From Bimastos eiseni (Eukaryota > Annelida > Clitellata > Crassiclitellata > Lumbricidae), in assembly GCA_959347315.1 (NCBI GenBank), contig OY365810.1, positions 31,829,476 to 31,893,475 of the forward strand: a stretch of 64,000 nucleotides of DNA. Reading direction: 5' to 3'. Position numbers and translations under genes: made by a program. The notes beneath the pieces are model-generated. The model saw only the letters and a program-made list of their open reading frames with translations. It was not told where the DNA came from and did no database searches. Every line of letters begins with the position of its first letter. The first letter of the stretch is position 1. Of this stretch, positions 1 to 21,400 are shown piece by piece.

Positions 1-682
1 TCTTCAGCAAAAATATTATTCCATCTAAATTTGATGATTTTTCCATTTTTGGATACTAAACCCGATTCTTTGTAATATTCAAGAAGTAGAACAGCGATGA
101 GCTAAAATCCTGGATTTTTTGTTTTAGGAGCTTCAATTTTATGTAGTTCTTTCCCTTTCATCTGAGGTTACTGTTTGGTGAATAAGCTTTACACGGCTCT
201 TGTGGGGCGCATGGACATTTTGAGGATTTTCATTACAGTACTATAGTCATACTAATTTTATTAGCAGAGTTGTTACGAGTGCTGATTGCATACAATATTA
301 AAATAACGTCAGATACAGATTTTGAACCGTAATTTGTGGAATTGTGACCTGAGAGTCCTGCACAGTAATAACTGAATTGTCACATGGCCTGCATTCAACG
401 CATGTGTTAATTCATTGTACATATAAGCTGTGATCAGATTTGAAATGCACCGATTTATATAGCACCCCTTTCCAGAGAGATTCATTATCAGAGATGGTCA
501 TGAACTGTTCATTTAAGAAATCGGTTTCAGGCACTTACCAAAATGTGTGGGAAAGGAAGACCATGGAAGTATATTAACCCCACCAAGTTGTCAATGTTCT
601 TGTTATATGTTAATCAAAAATTGGTTGTGCATTGAATGGCTACATTATGATGATAAAAAGTGCAGTTCTTTTGTCAATTCAG
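1..682. other. Non-coding, probably GTPBP2 intron
   Basis: No exon is recognisable. The stretch ends at the acceptor before 683. Around 455-480 is a short TTTATATAGCACCCC string, the reverse complement of the dispersed repeat tail seen at 9225-9245. Confidence 0.5.
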
Positions 683-3600
683 TTCATCGATCTTCGTCTT
701 GCTGTTCTGGGAAATGTTGATGTTGGCAAGAGTACGATTCTTGGTGTCTTAACTCAAGGGGAGCTGGACAACGGACGCGGTCGAGCGCGGCTCAACTTAT
801 TCCGCCATCTGCACGAAATCCAGTCTGGAAGAACATCAAGCATCAGTCACGAGATCATTGGATTCAACAGCAGTGGACAGGTTCAACGATCTTTACTATT
901 GTATGTCTAGATTTATATAGCACCTCTCACACAATGGTTCAGTAGTGAGGTTAATTGCCGATTGGTAGAAATGCTGATTTTGTCTTTGTCACAGAACAAA
1001 AGTACTTTAGGGTCATTTGCTCAAATTGTATTTTATTATCCAACACAAGTGTAAGAATTATGATGCTGATGAGATTATTATTATTATTATTACAGTAATT
1101 TTATATAGCACCCCTTCTAGTTTGCCTGCTCAGAAGCGCTCCCAGCTTAACCCCGGCCGAACAGAACAGTCTTAAGAGTAGTTAGAAACAAGGCAGACTG
1201 ATTAATAGGTATTTGTCGAAGGATGGTGATGTTAGGCATTTTAAGTATTGGCTTAGTTACGATGATTCGCTGTATTCACAACTTGTTTCAGGGCACTGAA
1301 CAAAGTTAGCATGATTCAGTTGCTTTTAGCTAACTGCTGAATTGCCATGGTTAGTGTCATTGGCAACAGCTTAGGCTGTGTCTCATGCACATGCAGACCG
1401 TATTTTGCTTCCTGATGCTGGCTTATTTGAGAGATTTAAACCTTGACCTAGTACACAAAGGCCCTAAACGGTTTGGCATCTATTCAAACGGGTGAGAGAC
1501 GGAAAAGTTCTCACCCGATCAAACTTTCATTGAAAAATTAGCAAGGTCAAGACCAAATATGGCCACTGTAGAAAAATGAGAAACATGAAACATATATGCA
1601 AAACTGTTCTCAATATTACTAGAAAATTTTAAAATTTGTCAAATATGTTCAAAGTGAGTTTAATTATGATTAGGGCATAACCGGAAATCGCCTCGGACAT
1701 TCGCCTCGGCCGAATATTGGACTATTCGGTAGAATTCGCCTCGGCAAATATTGCACCTGCAAATAGTTAAAAATAAATTTTTTTGATGAAATAATTTTTT
1801 GGGGTAAAATAATATTTTTTCGACAAATAAATTTAGGACTAACGGACTTACTCTTATAAGTTATTGATTAATAAAACAAGAACTTAACATTCCATTGAAT
1901 TTTCTTTAAAACAACGATGCTAATTTATAAATTTTAATTTTGGTTGCATTCCCCAGGTGGCAACCAAATCAGTAATTTCTCGGTACTCGGTGGAAATTGT
2001 CTACTCGGTTATGCCCTAATTATGATAAACCAAATTAAGCATGGTTTGTGATATTGTTTATCTGTTGGGAACATTAACAAGTATGTAAAGAGTTTGTTTA
2101 AAGTTATGAAGCAATCAGATGGAATGGTATTTAAATACAGTGCAACACGTACATGAGTTTCTGTATAGAAGATTTATAAGTCTTTCTCTATGCATGATGG
2201 GTTTTTTTTTACGCACTGTAGGTGTTTAACTACAGCGAGTCGCGCACCTTGGAAGAGATCATCGAGAACTCAACAAAAATCATAACGTTAATCGATCTTT
2301 GTGGCCATCATAAATACCTGAAGACAACCATTTTTGGATTGACTGGCTACTCTCCTGACTTTGCTATGCTGGTGGTCAGTGCTAACACTGGTCTTGGTGA
2401 GTCATTTTACATTTAAGAAATTTCATTACATGTTGATATATTAATATGAATTATTGATTAACGATTGATACAGCTGTTAAATTGTCACTGATGAAATTTT
2501 AAAGATTAAACGAATTATAAATGTTGTCTTTTCCTTTTGAAAACTGTGATTTTGTTGTGTACTGTCATCCAGCAATGCTTCTTCTGTTCCCTTACTATTT
2601 CTATTTGTACTGTTTCCTTGTCTATTAATTTCTTGATTTTGCCATTGTAGCTAATAGCTGTGATATAATTATTATGTTTGCCCTGATATTACATAAACCA
2701 TTGAAATTTTCATGTTTTCACATGATTATTCTATTTAAAATTTGTCATATCTTAATTTTTATGGTAGTTATTCATCTATAAAGTACTAAAATATAGATTG
2801 ATTGGCGCACAGTTTGCGCTATGCAATAAAGGAATGAGATCCAAAGTGCTGACGCACTAAAGCGGTTTTGTCACCTGATTGCTAGACACATGAATGTATG
2901 AGATTGAGTTGAATCAGTTTTTGGTTGCAGTTGACCTAATCATTCTGCCTCAAATACTGGATGCGCAATCTTCAATTTGGGTGAACTTTCAGTTTAAATA
3001 CAGAAAGCAATATAATTTTTCTAGTTCACTACAGTGCATCGCTTTGTGACAGTTGTAACTATTGTTTCTGTTTTCTGTTTATCTTACAGTTGGAACTACG
3101 AAGGAACATCTTGGATTTGCTCTTGCTCTTGGTGTTCCAACATTTGTTGTTGTGACTAAGGTGGACACGTGCAGGGCGACTCAGGTGGAGCGTACACTGA
3201 GGCAGCTGGAGAGAACGCTGAAGGGTCCTGGGTGCAGAAAGGTTCCCCTGAGAGTGGAAACCGAGGATGATGCGGTTACGGCCGCAACTAATTTCAACAC
3301 AGAACGGTTGGCACATATAATACATCTGGATGTGTTTTTGCAGTGAGCAGGGTCTAAGATAATGCTGTGGGTTCATCATAAGTGTCATACTCCTTTCTGC
3401 AGCATTGCTGTTTCCTTGAAAGCATCCAGCTGTCTCTATTTAGGCTCTTTTCCAGACCGTAAACTACCCACAGTTTGGTGTGCTGCGGTTGGCTTCCACC
3501 GTTCTTTACAATGTATGGTTAGGTCATCCATGCAGACCTCTTCTGACTTCTTTGAGTTGCCTGTACACTTTTATGTTACATGGTAATGTAATGCCATGAT

Positions 3601-6600
3601 GACATGATTCGTATAGCTCCTTTTCAACAGATTGATTCAGAAGCACATCCTTGCCAATGCCAAGTTCAAAAATGTGTCAGTACATTCTATTAGTGGTCTG
3701 GTGCTGGGAGCATTTGTAACTTTTCAGATGCATCTAAATTATCAAAGACTAAACATGAACCTGGCTTTTGGTTTATGAATTTAAGGAGTATAATTTATTT
3801 AATTACATCCAGTTAACTCATCAGTTGCACTAAGACCTTCTTTTGTGTTTTTGTCTTCAGTATTTGTCCTATCTTCGCTGTGTCCTGTGTCACCGGCCAA
3901 AACCTTGATTTCTTGCTCAAGTTCCTGAATGTCCTGCCTCCGATATGCAGTGGCAACGAACGTGAGAAAATTATGCAGGAACTGGCTGAACTCCAGGTTA
4001 GTGAACAAGTACACTACCAAAGAAGTCGCTAATGAACAACCTCTGATAATAGAATCCAGCCTCATCTGTAAATTCTTCTTCATATGATAAAACAAGTGAC
4101 CAGAGAGAGCTACAGCATGCCTGTGTCATTTTTTTCTGCTGCCAACCAACCCTTTCTTCAGTACTTAGTAAACTTCAACTTGAGCTCATCAGTCTTTCTA
4201 TTTATCTGAATATTGAAAACCATTCCTTTTGATTGTACTGCGTTGTTGTATCAGAAGCATATCGGATCAGTGTTGTGTGCAAGACCTTAAACTTCAAGAC
4301 CAAGACAAGACCGACGCAGTGAGGTACCGAGACCGAGACAATAGGTTCAAGACAGTTCGAGACAGTAAAAATCAAGTGATCCTATATAAAAGGTGGTAAA
4401 ATACTAATGTATCAGTTTTTGGTCTTGAAGGAAGAAACCCTAAAGTATAGCATATGTAGTGATGAGGGAATGGAATTCCAAAGGATGGGCCCAATGATGG
4501 CAAAAGGCCTTGTTTAGGCCGTAGTGGTCGCAACACATGGGACAATGAGAAGATGCCAGTCCAAGGAACGCAGAGGTCGATGGGTAGCTGGAGAAAGAGG
4601 GGGTAAATGTGAGAAAGAGGGAGTGAATGTGAGAAAGAGGGAGTGAATGTGAGAAAGAGGGGGTAAATGTGAGAAAGAGGGAGTGAATGTGAGAAAGAGG
4701 GAGTGAATGTGAGAAAGAGGGGGTAAATGTGAGAAAGAGGGAGTGAATGTGAGAAAGAGGGGGTGAATGTGAGATGAACTCAAGCGTTCATGTATTCTGT
4801 TGCACTTAAAAAATTACGATACTGGATCATGTGAGTGAGTGTGCATTCTATCTGTGACACAGATAGACGAGATCTACAGCATCGGTGGAGTTGGAACGGT
4901 AGTTGGTGGAACCATCCTACGAGGAACGATAAAGGAAAGCGACAATCTGCTGATAGGACCGAGCGATGAGGGACTCTTCTTTCCGGTGACGGTGGGATCG
5001 ATACATCGTAACCGTCTGCCATGTCGTCTAGCGACTGCTGGCCAGTCCGCTTGTGTGTCCGTTGGAAAGCCTATCGCTAACAGCTGCCCTATAAGAAAGG
5101 TAAGGTCTTTTTCAGTTGCATTCATCTACTTTTTGTCTGTGTGTTTAACACGGTGATTGTATTGCAGTCTTAGAACTATCCTCTTTTGTCATGGTTGGGT
5201 CGGGATCTCTCCTGAGTAGTAACATTGTAGGGGTGCTATACAAATTCTCCTAATGAATCAATGACCACTTGTCTTGCATAACAGAATTGTGTGTTTTAGT
5301 GCCTCTGTGTGATACAGTATGCATTGGACGATATATGTATTTTTGTATGTATGAAGATTCTTAATATCTAAAGATGTGCATTTTCAGATGGTTCATAGAT
5401 GTATTGAATGAATAAGTACATTCTGTATTAGCCAATTGCTAATCACATATTGGTGTACAAACTGTACATTGCTTTTAGGGCATAACCAAGCAGACAATTT
5501 CCACCTAGTACCGAATCCGAGTATTTAGATGAACTATTTCCCAGATCCGGGTTCAAACCGAATAGCAGTGGCACTTCTGGCCCGGTGAGTAGGCCTACCA
5601 TCTGCAGGCGACGCTTAACATTTTTGACTTTCGCCGTTTTGCATGATGAAAAATTAGCAAAATAAATGTTTGTGCCTTAAAAGCTTTAATTTTTTATTTT
5701 CGTTTTGAGATTGTTAAATGCTTACAAAACAATTATTGAAATAAGAAACTTTTTATTTTCAACTATTTTTTTGTAATATTTGCTGAGGCGAATACTTCCG
5801 AATAGTCCAGAAAAATTGGATATTCGGCCAAGGCGAATGTCCAAGGCGATTTCCGGTCATGCCCTAATTGCTTTAACTGATGTGCAGAATTGCATGGGAG
5901 AGACTGAGTAGGTAAGTAGAAATGTATGTTCTGATGATAGCACTCCTCAACTGGAGGAGAGTAAATTTCTGATTCACTGTTGACTGTCGAGTCTTTCTTT
6001 GTGCTAGGGAATGGTTCTTGTAAGCCGTGATCTGAAACCGCAAGCGTGTCACGAGTTTGAAGCTGACATCTACGTTCTATTTCATAACAAGTTCATCTGT
6101 CGTGGATTTCAAACCGTTATTCACGTGGGAAATGTACGACAGACGGCAATCATCACAAAGATGAGCAAGGTTGTTGCCAAAGTATATTCTAATTTATGCA
6201 AATAACATAAGTTTTAACATGCTCTGCAAAATCTGTTTTTCATTCTTATGTACTTGTTTAGCCAATTGGGAGAATCCGAAGGCTGCTGTTCACTATATAT
6301 TTTTACTTTTCAGTGTTCGGATCTGCATAATTTAGAAATGCACGAGTATCATAAATGTTACCACAATTACTATTTTTTAAATTAACAGTCAACTGGCTTT
6401 CTTCTGTGAAAGCATTCAGTGATTATATATTTCATTGTCAAAATCTGTGACTAACTTGGAAAGCAAGTTTTCAATTCCGCTTGTCAGACGAAAGCAAATT
6501 AACACAAACATCTAGTCTGAGTGCACCTACCCTTCACAAAATGGATGGAGTGTTACATATATGAGTTTTAGCAATTGTAGTAATCTTTGCATTTACAACT

Positions 6601-6800
6601 TGTTCTGTCTTTTCTTCAACCAGGGTGGGATTCAGACTAACGAGAAAGCGATTGTGATGTTTAAGTTCATCAACCGGCCAGAGTACATCCGAGTGGGATC
6701 TCGGCTCCTGTTTCGCGAGGGTCGCACGAAAGGAATGGGCGAAGTGACAAAAGTCTTCGTGCCTCAGATAGGTTCCAACGATTGTGATCCATCAAGATGA
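683..6800 (+). CDS. GTPBP2: GTPBP2-like translational GTPase (3' seven exons; 5' end outside window)
   Basis: Exons 683-880, 2222-2396, 3090-3306, 3861-3996, 4863-5099, 6008-6169 and 6624-6800 join in frame with GT-AG introns into 433 codons plus TGA. Visible GTPase motifs are the P-loop GNVDVGKS (710-733), the switch I region SGRTSSIS, G3 DLCGH (2294-2308), G4 TKVD (3155-3166) and G5 SCVTG in the fourth exon. EF-Tu-like beta-barrel sequence follows ([17 protein letters not shown]) and the C-terminus has [14 protein letters not shown]. The family is related to eEF1A; GTPBP1 and GTPBP2 act with Pelota-type ribosome rescue. [12 protein letters not shown] and GHHKYL match GTPBP2 as I remember it better than GTPBP1 (GHEKYL). 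The N-terminal region and start codon must lie upstream of position 1 or in an exon I did not recognise. Introns carry two MITEs and a 20-bp minisatellite. It converges on CCDC149. Confidence 0.93.
900..1165 (-). repeat. Two copies of the GGGGTGCTATATAAAT repeat tail
   Basis: TTATATAGCACC strings at about 910 and 1095 are reverse complements of the tail of the 9150-9262 element. They are followed by the related stretch with GCGCTCCCAGCTTAACCCC. They lie in a GTPBP2 intron and are probably 3' ends of a SINE or LINE family. Confidence 0.4.
1671..2018 (+). mobile_element. hAT-type MITE, copy 1 (348 bp)
   Basis: The element starts TAGGGCATAACCG and ends CGGTTATGCCCTA, a perfect terminal inverted repeat. 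It is flanked on both sides by the 8-bp direct repeat ATTATGAT (1663-1670 and 2019-2026). TAGGG fits the hAT terminal consensus YARNG, and 8-bp duplications are the hAT signature. No transposase is encoded, so it is non-autonomous. The interior has GCCTCGGCCGAATATT-type short repeats. A related copy sits inverted at 5476-5866. Confidence 0.9.
4270..4415 (-). mobile_element. Fragment of the GTCTCG-rich hAT-like repeat
   Basis: It begins CAGTGTTGTGTGCAAGAC and continues with GACCAAGACAAGACC, GGTACCGAGACCGAGACA and GATCCTATATAAAA. This is the reverse complement of the right half of the 21482-21973 element. The far end is not recognisable, so the copy is truncated. Confidence 0.7.
4591..4774 (+). 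repeat. 20-bp minisatellite, about 9 units
   Basis: Tandem units of GAGAAAGAGGGAGTGAATGT with G/A variants. It lies in the GTPBP2 intron and ends about 90 bp before the exon at 4863, so length changes alter the distance to the acceptor. Confidence 0.95.
5185..5262 (+). repeat. Dispersed repeat tail (GGGGTGCTATACAAATT)
   Basis: CTCCTGAGTAGTAACATT followed by GGGGTGCTATACAAATT and AATGAATCAATGA parallels 9205-9262 closely. It is probably the 3' end of a retroposon family. It lies in a GTPBP2 intron. Confidence 0.6.
5476..5866 (-). mobile_element. hAT-type MITE, copy 2 (391 bp, inverted)
   Basis: It starts TAGGGCATAACC and ends CCGGTCATGCCCTA, with the direct repeat ATTGCTTT on both sides (5468-5475 and 5867-5874). 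The right end, read in reverse complement, matches the left end of copy 1 (GGAAATCGCC..GGACATTCGCC). One TIR base differs from copy 1, and the interior carries about 40 bp more sequence. It sits in the GTPBP2 intron between exons 5099 and 6008. Confidence 0.9.
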
Positions 6801-8236
6801 TGACAAAGGAAATAGGAAAAGAGACAGAGTCACATGAATAATGCTTTGATTTCTTCGACAATGCAGCATTTAGAAATACCATAGGTTTCCTTACAAAGCA
6901 GGCAAATCTAAATGACCGAAAAACGTAGGTGCACGTTTCGTGGTTTGTTTAACGTGACATGACTTCTGTTAGATTTGAACCCTTTCAAAGGTCTCTTGCT
7001 AAACTCTGATTTTATTGTTTGTCAGTTGTGACCAGTTTATTAGCTTCACTAGTCGGCCTAACTGCAATTGCAAACACGCCATTCTTATCGTAGTTTGCAA
7101 TCTGTTGTAAAACCATTTTGGTATAGACTGGTTGCAGTGATTTTGTGTCCATACAGTTTACGCCTTTGCTTTTCTGCCTTTATTTAAATACCTTTTACAT
7201 CATCATTTGTTGGTTTTACAGATATTTCAAATAGGCACTTTAACGTTTGAACGATAATTATGACCCGTTTGTTTTAATTGACCTGTAGATGTGTTCTCTC
7301 TGAACATCTGTTTGACTCAGTTAGGAAAAATGTTTGCACCAATTTGTTTAGTTGGTGCCTGTCTCTGTTACAAACATTTGACTGTATTTGACTGTTACTG
7401 TATTGTAACTTATTAGTAAAGATTAACTGTCGAGTGGCGTCGTTTAGGTACAACTGGAAAAAACTTCTACCAGCAACAAGGATACAGCATACCATCTTGT
7501 AGACATTTGGATTTATGGTTCATAGACAAAGGACAGAGCTGCAGATTTATAAAACAACTTGCATACATCCTTCAAGTGCTGGGGTCTAGATCAACTGTAT
7601 AAAGGGAGGGTGAACACACAGACAGTAGGGAGGGGGTTATTATTGAAAATGTTTCTATGTACTTGATCTTGTTGGATTGCTGGGAAGAATAAGAAAACAA
7701 ATCTGGATGTTTTGCATTTTTTTATATCTTTGTACATTATGAGTTGCATTGGCTGCACAGCTAGTTTGAGTCTGTGCATAATGCTCTTCACATAACATCA
7801 CATTGATACAGTAACGTATTTTTCCATTATGTAGCATTACAACTGCATTTGATCTGCACTGCAGTACATGATGTTCTCTGCATCTGGGGTTTAGCTCTTG
7901 GTGGCGTGTGCTGCGATATTGGCAATTCATTGTCGAGCCATGTTCTCCACAAAATCCCACTTGTTGATATCAATGCGGCGTATGCTCTGATGAAATGCTT
8001 CAACCGCAAGACATGCACGAACTGATTTTGAAAGAGGAATTTACAAATGAGAGCGCATTGGCTATATTAATGTACCATTGTACCTGCATTATGGATTGAC
8101 GACTGAAAGTTCTTACACAAATGTTCGGATTTATATATGAAATTTAGTGGTTCATTGTTGATAATTACTTTGACAATCATTTGACAAAAATGCCTTACTC
8201 TGTTCAAACAACTGCAGCTGTAGCAGGTGTAAGTAC

Positions 8237-8242
8237 TTTATT
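8237..8242 (-). terminator. Poly(A) signal candidate for CCDC149
   Basis: AATAAA on the minus strand, about 140 bp downstream of the stop codon at 8382-8384. Confidence 0.55.
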
Positions 8243-8311
8243 GAACAAATTTGGAAGCTCAGCGTGCTAACCACAGTACCAGAAAGCAACTTCCAGACCG
8301 AATTAAGCACC

Positions 8312-8321
8312 AATAAATAAA
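8312..8321 (+). terminator. Poly(A) signal candidate for GTPBP2
   Basis: Overlapping AATAAATAAA on the plus strand, about 1.5 kb after the GTPBP2 stop and only 60 bp before the CCDC149 stop on the opposite strand. Confidence 0.3.
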
Positions 8322-8381
8322 TGATCCGCAACCACTACAAAAAGCAGTATTCACATATTATGACAGAGCAACCGTTTCTTT

Positions 8382-17949
<9,568 letters not shown>

Positions 17950-18453
17950 CGTTGCATAAAGTACACAGTAACGATCATATAAATTTTTTTTATCTAGATG
18001 CAAATTTCAATATGTTCCAAATATCCATTAAAGAACAGATTCGGCAAATTTGCTCATTAAATCTGTTTACGTTGGTGGCATATTACAGCAAACGACATAT
18101 TACGGCGCAACACTCTATTTGAGACGTCATCTTCTTTCCATCTCGCACTCGGAAATTCATATACAATAATATTTTATTAAATCACTCGATCAGTGAAGAT
18201 AATTTTATATTAATTCTTTTCCAATCCAGTTTTTAAAGATTCAATAAGGCGAATCAATAATTATTGAAATTGGCGGAACACAATTATTTCAAATTGCATG
18301 TAGAACCTACATACAATTTGTAGTCAGTGTTCCTATCGCGTAATGAGATGGCGACGGATAACCAGATTATTTGAATGAGTTATTGCGCTTGTTGGTTTAT
18401 ATGTGAAAAATTGACATTTTCTGAGATAGTTTGTGTTCAGAATTTCAAATACC
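17950..18453. promoter_or_regulatory. Shared bidirectional promoter region of CCDC149 and RNF4
   Basis: The 504 bp between the two divergent start codons holds no coding sequence. I see a CRE-like GACGTCAT (about 18123-18130) and a CCAAT (about 18221), and no convincing TATA box. Compact head-to-head spacing with CRE/CCAAT elements is typical of bidirectional housekeeping promoters. A short upstream ORF (ATG GCG ACG ... TGA) starts at 18348 and may lie in the RNF4 5' UTR. Confidence 0.55.
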
Positions 18454-21400
18454 ATGGTATGTAAATTATTAGTTAATATTTGTGCTTATTTGTGTGAATT
18501 GACTACGCCTGCATGAGTTTCTATGTAATGCTTTTGACATGACCTCTTGGTACTAGAGACACGAAGTGCATCTCGAAAATACTGTGGTGTTGGACCGTTG
18601 CTTTGTAACGATATCCACTCTACGACTCGCTCTGTGATCTGAACTGGGGTACTTCTGTTTCTGCCTGTATTCACAAGACTCTTATTTTATCGTGGGGCTA
18701 CTCGAATGTCTTTGATTAGGTGTATTGAGGAGCGTTATAAATCCGTAAATACGTTACAATAATAACCTATTGCTCTAGTATAGTAACAGGCTCGTGTAAA
18801 TTACTTATCACTTGCAGTTTCCGTGGCAGTGGTGTTATTTTGCCATAATTGTTAGTAATCTAAAGCTATTTCTAAAATTACAAACACATTACTCCTGTCT
18901 TCAAACCAGTGCATTGGCTTAAAATACCTGACCGATTGGAATTCCTATCCATATACTATGTATGCAAAAAATCGGATTTTCGGACCCTCCAACCCCATGT
19001 TGTACCGCATACATTTCGTGGACCCCCCTCCCCCGTTTGTACGTACATCTGAACTCTACCCCCCCCCCCCCGTCATTGCAAAGGTTAAATAGCTAAAAAC
19101 ATCTATAAGACATTGATTTTACCACAGGCTAATTGGTTTTGTTAAGCATCATATTTAACAGCTTAAACTTGTTAATTGCTATGAAGAATAGATACACTAA
19201 CAACACTTGCATTTTAAACAGTTTTAATGCTACATAAAATTGATTAAGCAGGAATATAGTCTCTGATTAGGTTTACAGTTCTGATTTTCATATTCTGCAT
19301 TGTGGACGTCATAATTAGACAATTATATTTCCGGAACCCCCTCCCCACCATATGCACCCGTACGCAAAATGTCCCAAATTTGAAACCCCCTTTCCCTAGC
19401 TGTGTACATAATATGTGGACGGCTCCTAAAGTCACCCCAACACACTTCAATCTTCATTCCAGTTTCGTCAGTTATTGACAACCCACCTACTGCTCAACCT
19501 GCTCTTCTTCTGCCCTTTTGCGTTTCTACCCATTTTCTCTTCCTATCACTATAATTTGCAAACTGTTAGGTGGCCATCGCTGTTCTTCCTATAACATTTT
19601 ATCCATCCTACGAACTTATCAGAACCTCATCCCTTCTTAGCTCTCCACTTTTCTTTAACTCTGGACTTAAGACTTGAGCACTACTCTCACAATTCCTATC
19701 TCCCCCCCCCCAGTATTCTCTTGTCTGCCTGTGTGATCCATTTGGATCTTGACCTTGAATTGATCTTAAACCTTACCTGTCTGCCATTTTTTGACTAAGT
19801 TTCTATGAATTAACTACATTTTCTGAGTGGGTGCTATACAGATTTTGACATAAATATGATTACGCACAGCATATGCTATTATGCTTGTTTTTCTGTGGTT
19901 GATTGAGTAGGCAACTAGAATAAGAAGGCGAAGGAGTCGTGCGATGCCAATCCTTCGCAGACTAAGAAGCACGAGCAGAACCAGCAGCGGTCTGTATCAG
20001 CCTCTCACTTCTAAGCAACAGGAGATTTGATTTCAGTTGTCTGAAACTTGTGATAAATAGAGAGCTTTTCAGATATGTGGTCATTGGTCATGAGATGTTC
20101 AGGATTTGCTACAACTGGCTTTCAGTGGTGGCCGGTAGCATCTGCTTACCCATTACAACTTGGCCTATGGTTTCTGCGAACTTGAGGATCTCAGTCAGAC
20201 TTCAATGACTGATTTGTGATTTATGACTACAGTTTGACTTAAGTGATCGTCGATCCATCACTGGATTATATTCAATTAGTTGCTTATGAAATAGTTTTTA
20301 CTGCGCTCCTGTATTGTTCCACATTTGTTTGTTTGGTTTGTGTATGGAAGATTTTTTACTTATATGCTTTGCTTTTTAGAATGTCTTAGACTTTCATGTT
20401 GATTGACGATGATGATAATGAATTCCCTTCCCGAAAGCTGGTCCGTTGGCTTTTAATCCACCCAGATATGAGATGAGTGCAGTGAGTTGGTTAACCATTG
20501 CCTTCGTTATGGACAATTGTGGGTCAGCAACTTGTCCAACAATGTGCTTGAGTTAGATTCGAACATGTGACCCTCTGGTTAAAAGGCACAGAACGTACCA
20601 CCGCACCACTGTGACCATCTAGATATGCCCATTTGAATTCTGGTGATCTTTTCTAAGTGAATTTTAATATTGTATTTTGCCAAAAAATTAAGTCGTACCA
20701 GTATACCTGAATTCAATCCTTTTGATAAACTGTAATTGTTAACTCCATATTTCTAATGCGCTGTTTCTTACAATATTTCATTTAGTGCTGTAGGAATTTA
20801 CAGACTCAAAATTAACTAAATATATTTACTTTTATCTTATGATTTCTAGAGCATCAGGTTGTCGACCTTACCTGCACGGGTGATGATGAAGTCTATGACC
20901 TGACTGACTTCACTGAAAGTCCCATTGTGCTTGCTGAACATTCACCGATCGTGGTAGGAACTTTGACTTGCTTATACTCTAGAGATGGGCATGATTAGTT
21001 TGCTAATAAATTACAATTAGAATTTGTTACGGAGATTTGTTAATTGTTTGTTAATAATTTGTTAGTTATAATTGGTTATTTGTCTAATTGATTAGTTTCT
21101 CATCTCTGAAAATAAGGTGGATGGGTTTATATCAGCAAACCCTTCCACAGCAAAAGCAGAAATGAAAAGCCTTTCTGTTTTTGTTGTCTACCATTAATTA
21201 GTGCAAAAATCTTATATGTATGCAATACTAAGCAGGCTCTTTTGTTTGTGATTAAGAGACAGAGGTCTGCATTTGAGCCTTTGGGGCTGAAACTCTTGGT
21301 TATTGTTTCATTTGTCTGATTTGAATTGGTCAAACTTAACCACAATGTGGCCATTCTTATTTTTCTCTGTTGTCACTCATTTTGGTGTGATGCTGATGAA

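Larger units (their letters stand above)
6801..8381. other. Convergent 3' flanks of GTPBP2 and CCDC149
   Basis: No coding exon is seen. Overlapping plus-strand AATAAA hexamers occur at 8312-8317 and 8316-8321. On the minus strand an AATAAA (TTTATT at 8237-8242) lies about 140 bp past the CCDC149 stop. I see no clear plus-strand AATAAA closer to the GTPBP2 stop, so the two transcripts may overlap. Confidence 0.5.

Noticed and set aside
3059..3388. 109-codon minus-strand ORF opposite GTPBP2 exon 3
   Set aside because: Shadow of a conserved coding exon on the other strand.
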